A stretch of 9,074 nt of DNA, taken from NCBI GenBank assembly GCA_017468115.1, contig JAFUJS010000016.1, positions 1 to 9,074 of the forward strand. The letters are read 5' to 3'. This stretch comes from Clostridia bacterium (GTDB taxonomy: Bacteria > Bacillota_A > Clostridia > Oscillospirales > CAG-272). A model generated the notes under the pieces. That model searched no databases. It was not told where the DNA came from and saw nothing but the letters and a program-made list of their open reading frames with translations. The translations under genes and the position numbers were made by a program. This document shows positions 1-5,424 of this stretch, one piece after another (position 1 is the stretch's first letter; every line of letters begins with the position of its first letter).

Positions 1-1593
1 ACCAATCAAAAATTGATATTGCAAAAATACGCTGAGGAACACCGCTTCCCAAACATCCGCTTTTATATCGATGACGGATATTCGGGGGCGAATTTCAACC
101 GCCCAGATTTCAAAAGAATGATGGCTGACGTGGAGAATGGAAAGGTCGGAATCGTTATCGTAAAAGACCAATCCCGACTCGGCAGAGATTATCTGCAAAC
201 GGGAATGCTGATGGAGATAACCTTCCCACAATACGACGTGCGTTTTATTGCCGTGAATGATGGCGTGGACAGCATCAACGGAGTTAGCGATTTTTCAGGA
301 ATCAAGAATTACTTCAACGATTTCTACGCCCGTGATACAAGCCGAAAGATACGAGCTGTGCAGAAAGCCAAAGGCGAGCGTGGCGAAAGAGTCGGAACGA
401 CTATACCATACGGATATTTGAAGAATCCCGAATACAAGGGCAATCAAAAGGAACACCCGTTGCTTATAGTCGATCCCGAAACTGCACCCATCGTAAAACG
501 GATATTTGAAATGTACGCAAGCGGAACAGGAATACGAAAAATCTGTGATAGATTGACCGCTGAAAAGGTAATATCGCCAAGCGTTTATATCTTCCAAAGG
601 ACAGGCGGTAGGATCGGAAAGCCGGATCTCACAAGACCGTATCATTGGGCGCAGAACAGCGTTCGCAAGATGCTATCAAATCAAGAGTATGTTGGCGATA
701 CAGTAAATTTCAAGACTTATACCAAGTCCAACAAGCTCAAGAAAAGGCTGAAAAACTCACCCGAAAATATCCTTGTTTTTAGAGATACACACGAAGCCAT
801 CATCGACAGAAAAACTTTTGAAATAGTTCAACGGCACTTTGCAGGACGGAAACGCCCCGACAAGCAAGGTGAGATGGACAAGTATGCAGGTTATCTCTTC
901 TGTGGTGAATGCGGAAAACGATTATATCTTCATAGGTCAAAATCGTTTGATGAATCCAAGAATAACTTTATGTGTGGTGGATATCAGAGCCGAACGACCG
1001 ATTGCACCTCGCATTATATTCGTGAAAGCGTACTCGACGAAATCGTTTTGCGGAATCTCCGTCAGGTAACCGAATTCGCAAGAGAACGTAGCGAGGAATT
1101 CTATGCAATGGCAACCGCCAACGGCGAAGCTGAAGCCGAGAGATTTTATAAGGCAGCAGAAAGAGAAAAACAGCAGCTTGAAAAGCGCATCAAGGAGCTT
1201 GACAATATCATCCGATGCTTATACGAGGATAGAGTCTGCGGAAGAATCACTCCCGAACGCTACGATACAATGGCAAGCGGATACGAGCAAGAGCAAACCA
1301 CACTAAAAGAAAAGCTGATAGCCGTGAATAACGGTATCAGCGAGATGGATATGCGAGATAGTTGCATCAGGGAATTCATTGCAAAGGCAAAGCAGTATAT
1401 TGAAATTCCGAAGCTCACGCCCGAATTGCTACGAGTATTTATCCGTAAAATAGAAGTCTTTGAGAAAATGGAAAAATACTCAAGGAAAGTCGGCAATCTC
1501 ATCAATATCCACTATGCATTCCAACTTCCCGAACAAGACGGAATGCCGATGCTTAAGATGCTACTTCCAAGTAATATGAGAGAAACTGCGTAA
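1..1593 (+). CDS. Large serine recombinase (Tn4451/Tn1549-type), 5' truncated
   Basis: Site-specific serine recombinase that would excise and insert a mobile element. The frame is open from base 1 (reading T-N-Q-K before a TTG at 13), so the start and the catalytic serine lie upstream of the window. What remains of the resolvase domain shows DDGYSGANFNRPDF and the KDQSRLGRD motif (about nt 163-189) with its conserved arginines. Next comes a recombinase/DNA-binding domain (ERVGTTIPYGY, then the YHWAQNSVRKMLSNQEYVGD region to about nt 850). A zinc ribbon has CGEC at 901-912 and further Cys codons at 973 and 1003. A charged coiled coil covers about 1120-1380, and a C-terminal DUF4368-like tail ends at TAA 1591-1593. 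This domain order is that of TnpX/Int of Tn4451, Tn5397 and Tn1549-like elements. No frameshift is visible in the part present. Whether the full gene is intact cannot be told. Confidence 0.93.
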   Translation, partial: TNQKLILQKYAEEHRFPNIRFYIDDGYSGANFNRPDFKRMMADVENGKVGIVIVKDQSRLGRDYLQTGMLMEITFPQYDVRFIAVNDGVDSINGVSDFSGIKNYFNDFYARDTSRKIRAVQKAKGERGERVGTTIPYGYLKNPEYKGNQKEHPLLIVDPETAPIVKRIFEMYASGTGIRKICDRLTAEKVISPSVYIFQRTGGRIGKPDLTRPYHWAQNSVRKMLSNQEYVGDTVNFKTYTKSNKLKKRLKNSPENILVFRDTHEAIIDRKTFEIVQRHFAGRKRPDKQGEMDKYAGYLFCGECGKRLYLHRSKSFDESKNNFMCGGYQSRTTDCTSHYIRESVLDEIVLRNLRQVTEFARERSEEFYAMATANGEAEAERFYKAAEREKQQLEKRIKELDNIIRCLYEDRVCGRITPERYDTMASGYEQEQTTLKEKLIAVNNGISEMDMRDSCIREFIAKAKQYIEIPKLTPELLRVFIRKIEVFEKMEKYSRKVGNLINIHYAFQLPEQDGMPMLKMLLPSNMRETA

Positions 1594-1600
1594 GAAAGCA

Positions 1601-1631
1601 GTACACGGAAGGCAAAACGCCTTCCGTGTAC
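1601..1631. repeat. Perfect 13-bp inverted repeat after the recombinase gene
   Basis: GTACACGGAAGGC (1601-1613), loop AAAAC (1614-1618), then GCCTTCCGTGTAC (1619-1631). The stem starts 7 nt after the recombinase stop codon. The RNA hairpin would be very stable, but the bases after it (CATACCGCCCC) hold no T-run, so it is not a classical intrinsic terminator. It may protect the 3' end of the transcript, or it may belong to the element's end region. The pairing is seen directly; the role is inferred. Confidence 0.8.
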
Positions 1632-1728
1632 ATACCGCCCCAAATTCTCCGTTAAGAACACAACGGAAAACGGACAGATTTTTTATTTAATTTTGATCTG
1701 AAAGTCCTATATCCAATAACCTACGATT

Positions 1729-2124
1729 CTAAATATGATAATCGTCTGCACTGATGAAACGACCGACTTGTGGATCATAGTACCTAGACTGGAGATAATA
1801 TAGTCCCGTCTCGGTATCGTAATAATATGAACGATATCTGATAGGGTTAATATTACCGATATGTGATATATTTGTAATCTCAACACCGTTCGCATCAAGC
1901 ACCTTATGATTGCCCCATGCATCGTATACATATTTTACCACGGTGTTACCTGCAAAGTCAAGTAACTATACTACATTTCCAAAGATGTCTTTTTTGTAAG
2001 TATACACCTGTCCGTAATGTGAAATTGCTGTAAAAGATGAATTATAATCATAGAAGAATACGATCTCATTTGATTGTTCAGTAAACAACCTTCCGTCGTT
2101 ATCATACACCGCAAGCAATCCGTT
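1729..2124 (-). pseudogene. RHS/YD-repeat core remnant
   Basis: Reading the minus strand from 2124 to 1729 gives the conserved end of an RHS-repeat core. It includes [29 protein letters not shown], then [34 protein letters not shown] and ISADD. RHS proteins are large secreted or surface repeat proteins, often with a variable C-terminal toxin; this core motif normally closes the shell just before that toxin. The fragment is broken. An in-frame TAG (plus-strand 1966-1968) stands where the family usually has Ala (GNVVALLD), and a TAA at plus 2125-2127 bounds it upstream. After ADDY the frame ends at HI-stop; restoring one base would read SYLE, resembling the usual DYSYLDP, which suggests a frameshift. 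No signal peptide, repeats or toxin domain remain. The edges are approximate. Together with the adjoining regulatory DNA it fills the otherwise gene-free stretch from 1594 to 2248. Confidence 0.85.
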
Positions 2125-2162
2125 TTAATTCTCTTGTGCTCTAGTTTTCCTTAAATTTCCTA

Positions 2163-2191
2163 TTGACAAGGGGTTTCTTAGGTGCTATAAT
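2163..2191 (+). promoter_or_regulatory. Consensus sigma-A promoter of the lexA-like/polymerase operon
   Basis: TTGACA at 2163-2168 and TATAAT at 2186-2191, separated by 17 bp. Both boxes match the vegetative consensus exactly at ideal spacing, so the promoter should be strong when not repressed. The start of transcription is expected near 2197-2199, leaving a leader of about 50 nt before the ATG at 2249. Confidence 0.88.
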
Positions 2192-2194
2192 AAA

Positions 2195-2211
2195 TGGGAC
2201 AAGGTGTCCCA
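2195..2211. promoter_or_regulatory. Palindromic operator TGGGACA-N3-TGTCCCA
   Basis: A perfect 7-bp inverted repeat with a 3-bp centre (AGG), starting 4 bp after the -10 box and covering the predicted start of transcription. A repressor dimer bound here would block RNA polymerase. The first gene of the operon encodes a LexA-like dimeric repressor, so autoregulation is the simplest reading. The sequence matches neither the Bacillus SOS box (CGAAC-N4-GTTCG) nor the E. coli box (CTGT-N8-ACAG). No second full copy was noticed in the window. Site and position are seen; the identity of the binding protein is inferred. Confidence 0.75.
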
Positions 2212-2248
2212 AAAGATGTTTTGGGGCAGGAAAAGGAAGGTATTTATT

Positions 2249-2848
2249 ATGGCAAACGTAAAGGTTGATATTATTATTTCTATTAAGCAATGTATTGAAA
2301 ATTACTTTGATACATATAGCTCCTCTCCATCAGTACGTGAGATTTCCGCAAGCACAGGTGTTTCCAAAAGCACCGTGCAAAGGTATCTTGACGCAATGGA
2401 GCGTGCAGGCATTATAACTAAGGGAGAAATGGGCTTTGAAACACCATACATTTCAAAGACAGAGCGTGAAATGGTGTCCGTGGCTAAGATTGGTACAATT
2501 CCCTGCGGCCCTCTTGATGACCGTGAGGAATATATTGACGGCTATGTAAGGCTGCCAAAGTCCTTCGTTGGCAAGGGCAATTTCTTTATTCTTACAGCTG
2601 ACGGTAATTCTATGATTGATGCCGGCATTGACGACGGCGATATGGTTATTATAAGAAAGCAGGACTACGCAAAGCGTGGGGACATTGTTGTTGCCTTGGC
2701 TGACGGACAAAGCACCCTTAAGCGCTACTATCCGGAGCCTGAAAACAAAAGGGTTGTTTTACATCCTGAAAACGAGGAAATGGACGATATTATCGTTAGT
2801 AATTGCCTAATTCAAGGCGTTGCCACTAAGGTAATTAAGTCCCTATAA
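2249..2848 (+). CDS. lexA: LexA-like self-cleaving transcriptional repressor
   Basis: Repressor of 199 aa, about the usual LexA length. Residues 8-60 form a winged-helix DNA-binding domain (PSVREISASTGVSKSTVQRYLDAM). Residues about 78-199 form an S24/LexA peptidase domain. The likely cleavage site is C86-G87 (IPCGP), the catalytic serine is S121 (GNSMID) and the general-base lysine is K158 (TLKRY). The gaps Gly-to-Ser (34) and Ser-to-Lys (37) equal those of E. coli LexA, so self-cleavage, presumably RecA-stimulated, is expected. A Cys-Gly rather than Ala-Gly bond recalls UmuD, but UmuD lacks the HTH domain. The ATG at 2249 is chosen because AGGAAGG (2234-2240) lies 8 nt upstream; an in-frame GTG at 2204 has no ribosome site and lies in the operator. 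It is first in the operon and followed after 5 nt by the 85-aa gene. It may be a cassette-specific paralogue rather than the cell's main LexA. Confidence 0.9.
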   Translation: MANVKVDIIISIKQCIENYFDTYSSSPSVREISASTGVSKSTVQRYLDAMERAGIITKGEMGFETPYISKTEREMVSVAKIGTIPCGPLDDREEYIDGYVRLPKSFVGKGNFFILTADGNSMIDAGIDDGDMVIIRKQDYAKRGDIVVALADGQSTLKRYYPEPENKRVVLHPENEEMDDIIVSNCLIQGVATKVIKSL

Positions 2849-2853
2849 GATAT

Positions 2854-3111
2854 ATGGCAGAGCATTTTATTAGGGTTAATTTAGAGGTAGATGCTCGCTT
2901 TCTCAAAAATGGCAAAATGCGACCTAGGCGAATTATTTACGGTGGCAAGACCTTTGAGATAACAAGGGTGCTTGACACTCGTAACTATTGCCCCAGGGTT
3001 GTTTCCTGTGTTGCCCCTGTTGAGTATTTGGTGCTTGTCGAGGGGGTAGAAAAAAGGATTTATTTCGAGGCTTACACCAACAGCTGGTTCTCTGTAAAAG
3101 AGGAAATTTAG
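2854..3111 (+). CDS. Unrecognised 85-aa protein between lexA-like and polymerase genes
   Basis: A small soluble protein with no signal peptide or membrane segment, rich in beta-forming residues and moderately basic at the N-terminus (KNGKMRPRR, about residues 18-26). The pattern GGKTFEITRVL, then EYLVLVEGVEKRIYFEAYTNSWFSV, suggests a small beta-barrel. I do not recognise it with certainty. It loosely recalls the DUF6504 proteins beside dnaE2/imuB in actinobacteria. By position it recalls the YolD-type partners of UvrX/YqjW polymerases in Bacillus. It starts 5 nt after the repressor stop with only a weak ribosome site, so translational coupling is likely, and it ends 18 nt before the polymerase start. 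Its place suggests an accessory factor of the polymerase. That the gene is real is well supported by the tight spacing and full use of the gap; the function is unknown. Confidence 0.82.
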   Translation: MAEHFIRVNLEVDARFLKNGKMRPRRIIYGGKTFEITRVLDTRNYCPRVVSCVAPVEYLVLVEGVEKRIYFEAYTNSWFSVKEEI

Positions 3112-3129
3112 ACACTCCACGAGGGATTT

Positions 3130-4380
3130 ATGAAGAAAAGGGCGATTTTACATAGCGATGCAAACTGCTTTTATGCATCCTGTGAAATAGTGTTAAATCC
3201 AGAGCTTAGAGATAAGGCTGTGGCGGTTTGTGGCGCCAGTGAGGAAAGGCACGGCATTGTTTTGGCAAAAAGCGAGCTGGCAAAAAGGGCAGGTATTACA
3301 ACAGGTATGCCCAACTGGGAAGCAAAGAAAAAATGCCCTGAGCTTATTATTGTGCCGCCCAGATTTGAATACTACAAAAAGTTTTCCCAACTTCTTCATA
3401 AGATTTATGAGGACTACACGGATTTAATTGAGCCTTACGGGCTTGACGAATGCTGGCTTGACGTTACAGACAGCCTCAGGTCCCCTATGGAGATTGCCGA
3501 GGAGATAAGACAAAGGGTTAAGGACGAGCTGGGGCTTACTGTCAGCATAGGTGTTTCCTTTAACAAGGTTTTCGCCAAGCTGGGCAGCGACCTTAAAAAG
3601 CCGGACGCTATAACCGAGATAACTGAGGACAATTTTAAGGAGAAAATTTGGACACTCCCCTGCTCGGATTTGCTTTATTGCGGCAGGCAGACCACCCAAA
3701 GGCTTGAAGAGGTGGGGGTTACTACCATCGGTCAGCTGGCAAGGGTGCCCAAGGATTTTTTGGAAAGGCGACTTGGTAAAAACGGCGGTATGCTGTGGGA
3801 TTTTGCAAATGGACTTGATATATCCCCTGTTGCCCATATGGACGACAAGGCTCCACCAAAGTCTATTGGCCACGGTATTACCTGTATTGAAAATCTTGTA
3901 AATAACGAAGAGGCTGAAAAGGTTATTCTTTCTCTCGCTCTTGATGTGGGCTACAAGCTAAGGCAAGAGGCAAAGCGTGCCCGTGGGGTTGCTATTACTA
4001 TAAAGGATGAGCTTTTGCATTCTGTTTCTGCCCAGGCAAGGCTAGAAAAGCCTGTGCAGGACGAGGTTAGTCTGGCAAAGGCAGGCTTTAAGCTGCTGAG
4101 AGAAATATATAATTGGGAGCATAAGATCAGAGCTATCACAATAACGGCAATAGATTTGATTGACCAGGATCAGCCTGAACAAACGGATTTGTTCTTTGAC
4201 TACGACAAGGCTGAAAAGAAGAAAAAGCTTTTTTGTGTGGTTGATGAGATAAAAAACACCTACGGCAAAAGCTCCATTAAGCCTGCCACGGTGCTTGACG
4301 AAAAGAAAATGCCACCGCCTAAGGCAAGCGATGGCGCAATTGATTTTGAGGTTAAGCTGCCCGGACCTATGAAAAAATAA
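3130..4380 (+). CDS. dinB: Y-family translesion DNA polymerase (DinB/UmuC/UvrX type)
   Basis: Error-prone polymerase of 416 aa that copies past damaged bases. Metal-binding acidic residues are present: D10 (HSDANCFYASCE), D106 and E107 (GLDECWLD, where many DinB have SIDE or SYDE). Y15 sits at the steric-gate position that excludes ribonucleotides. The palm/thumb motif SIGVSFNKVFAKLGSDLKKP spans about 139-158. The little-finger region follows, then Q351-T-D-L-F355, a QxxLF-type sliding-clamp binding motif. After it comes LFCVVDEIKNTYGKSSI, resembling the end of UmuC/UvrX polymerases more than E. coli DinB. The catalytic residues are intact, so this is not the inactive ImuB type. GAGGG (3121-3125) precedes the ATG by 4 nt. 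It is third in the operon behind the repressor, so damage induction is expected. The exact subfamily name (dinB versus umuC/uvrX) is uncertain. Confidence 0.92.
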   Translation: MKKRAILHSDANCFYASCEIVLNPELRDKAVAVCGASEERHGIVLAKSELAKRAGITTGMPNWEAKKKCPELIIVPPRFEYYKKFSQLLHKIYEDYTDLIEPYGLDECWLDVTDSLRSPMEIAEEIRQRVKDELGLTVSIGVSFNKVFAKLGSDLKKPDAITEITEDNFKEKIWTLPCSDLLYCGRQTTQRLEEVGVTTIGQLARVPKDFLERRLGKNGGMLWDFANGLDISPVAHMDDKAPPKSIGHGITCIENLVNNEEAEKVILSLALDVGYKLRQEAKRARGVAITIKDELLHSVSAQARLEKPVQDEVSLAKAGFKLLREIYNWEHKIRAITITAIDLIDQDQPEQTDLFFDYDKAEKKKKLFCVVDEIKNTYGKSSIKPATVLDEKKMPPPKASDGAIDFEVKLPGPMKK

Positions 4381-4406
4381 GCCTGCGGTAAGCCTTTGAG
4401 GTATTT

Positions 4407-5078
4407 ATGGAAATAAAGGAAATCGGACATTTAAGGACTCAATTTAAGACAAAGTTTGGGGTGCCAAGGCAAAGCGGTGCAGTTGCAGGTAGTCTTGCCA
4501 CTCTTGTGCTTTGTGAGGAATACAGAGCCAAGGAAGCATTGCGTGGGCTTGAGGACTTTTCCCACATTTGGGTAATTTGGGGCTTTAATAAGGCGGAGTA
4601 CAAGGAGTTTTCTCCAACCGTGCGCCCACCAAGGCTTGGCGGCAACACAAGGGTCGGGGTTTTTGCCTCTCGCTCTCCGTATAGACCAAACAGCTTGGGG
4701 CTTTCTCTTCTTAAAATTGAAGGGATTGAGAAAACGGAAAACGAGGGCTACGTTTTGCACCTTAGCGGCGCTGATATGATGGATGGGACCCCTGTTTATG
4801 ATATAAAGCCATATCTCCCACAGTTTGAAAGCATACCAAACGCCAAGGGTGGCTTTAGCACCAGCCTTGAGGATTATAGGCTTACCGTGCATATTCCCAC
4901 CGAGCTTGAAAACAAGCTTACCGAGGCACAGCTTTCGTGTCTGAGGGACGCACTTAGCGAGAACCCAAGACCCTCATATATAGACACTCCCTCCCGCATT
5001 TTTGGTTTTCCCTTTGAAAGCTTTGAGGTAAAATTCAGGGTTGAGGGTAAGGAGCTTTTTGTTATTAGCATTGAATAA
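4407..5078 (+). CDS. trmO: tRNA (N6-threonylcarbamoyladenosine-37)-N6-methyltransferase TrmO
   Basis: Protein of 223 aa of the TsaA/YaeB/TrmO family, close to the E. coli length (about 235). TrmO uses S-adenosylmethionine to methylate t6A37 to m6t6A37 in some threonine tRNAs, which tunes decoding. Motifs visible: FSHIWVIWGF (51-60), RPPRLGGNTRVGVFASRS (73-90) continuing into PYRPNSLGLS (91-100), and DGTPVYDIKPYLP (126-138). The C-terminal NPRPSY (186-191) is typical of the TrmO C-terminal domain. The ATG at 4407 follows TGAGG (4397-4401) by 5 nt. It lies 26 nt after the polymerase stop with no terminator or obvious promoter between, and an intrinsic terminator begins at its stop codon, so it is the last gene of the lexA-like operon. 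Function is assigned by family; co-induction with DNA damage is inferred from position. Confidence 0.92.
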   Translation: MEIKEIGHLRTQFKTKFGVPRQSGAVAGSLATLVLCEEYRAKEALRGLEDFSHIWVIWGFNKAEYKEFSPTVRPPRLGGNTRVGVFASRSPYRPNSLGLSLLKIEGIEKTENEGYVLHLSGADMMDGTPVYDIKPYLPQFESIPNAKGGFSTSLEDYRLTVHIPTELENKLTEAQLSCLRDALSENPRPSYIDTPSRIFGFPFESFEVKFRVEGKELFVISIE

Positions 5079-5102
5079 AAAGAGGCATTTTGCCTCTTTT
5101 TT
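5077..5102 (+). terminator. Intrinsic terminator after trmO
   Basis: The stem AGAGGCA (5081-5087) pairs with TGCCTCT (5091-5097) around a TTT loop. Flanking A4 (5077-5080) and T residues extend it, and a six-T run ends at 5102. It overlaps the trmO stop codon and closes the plus-strand operon. The A-run on its left side also lets it work for minus-strand transcripts. Confidence 0.92.
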
Positions 5103-5109
5103 GATATTG

Positions 5110-5141
5110 AAAAAAGGAACAGATATACTCTGTTCCTTTTT
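5110..5141. terminator. Bidirectional terminator between convergent operons
   Basis: The stem AAAAAGGAACAG (5111-5122) pairs perfectly over 12 bp with CTGTTCCTTTTT (5130-5141) around a 7-nt loop. Read on the minus strand it ends in a six-T run (plus-strand A at 5110-5115). It lies 3 nt beyond the stop codon of the last minus-strand gene. Read on the plus strand it gives T5-A-T4, backing up the trmO terminator. Confidence 0.9.
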
Positions 5142-5144
5142 ATT

Positions 5145-5396
5145 TTATAAAAATGTAAATGCCAGCCAAGCAATGCCAAAGGCAACGCAGAGGATGCCTA
5201 TCATTATGAGCATTGGCACAATCATCATCTTAACAGCGGACCAATAGGTAACCCATTTGTCGCCAAAGGTGGACTTGCCTGTATTATAATTTGGCTTTTT
5301 TGCATTTGGAAGGTTGGACATATCGGCAATGGTCCTGCCGTCGTCAATATAAACAACCTTTTCCTTTTTCTTCTTCTCGCTTGGCTTCTTGCTCAT
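5145..5396 (-). CDS. Small membrane protein at the end of the peptide-transporter operon
   Basis: Protein of 83 aa that I do not recognise. Residues 1-13 are strongly basic (KKPSEKKKKEK). A polar stretch follows (VVYIDDGRTIADMSNLPNAK), and about residues 54-83 are hydrophobic (MMIVPMLIMIGILCVAFGIA) up to the C-terminus. By the positive-inside rule the N-terminal part should be cytosolic, with one C-terminal membrane anchor. The start is well supported: GAGG (plus 5402-5405) sits 5 nt before the ATG. It begins 28 nt after the oppF stop, with no terminator between, and a bidirectional terminator lies 3 nt after its stop. Co-transcription with the importer is therefore very likely. It may be an accessory or regulatory subunit, but the sequence does not tell. 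Confidence 0.85.
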   Translation of the reverse strand: MSKKPSEKKKKEKVVYIDDGRTIADMSNLPNAKKPNYNTGKSTFGDKWVTYWSAVKMMIVPMLIMIGILCVAFGIAWLAFTFL

Positions 5397-5424
5397 TTTT
5401 ACCTCACATAGATTTTGGAGTGGT

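Noticed and set aside
1648..1684. TCCGTT/AACGGA hairpin with the T-rich stretch at 1679-1684 as a terminator
   Set aside because: The stem is only 6 bp with an 8-nt loop, and about 11 nt separate it from the T-run, too far for an intrinsic terminator.
2204..2248. GTG start at 2204 that would add 15 residues to the LexA-like protein
   Set aside because: It lies inside the operator just after the predicted start of transcription and has no ribosome site. The ATG at 2249 has AGGAAGG at good spacing, and the HTH domain begins right after it.
2249..2848. A phage CI-type repressor as the identity of the LexA-like gene
   Set aside because: The winged-helix pattern and the exact LexA spacing of cleavage site, Ser and Lys fit LexA better, and the neighbours are repair and tRNA genes, not phage genes.
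3424..3873. 149-codon open frame on the minus strand inside the polymerase gene
   Set aside because: It lies opposite a clear Y-family polymerase and its product looks like no known protein; it is a shadow of that gene's codon use.
4431..4892. 153-codon open frame on the minus strand inside trmO
   Set aside because: It is antisense to a well-conserved gene, with no recognisable domain.
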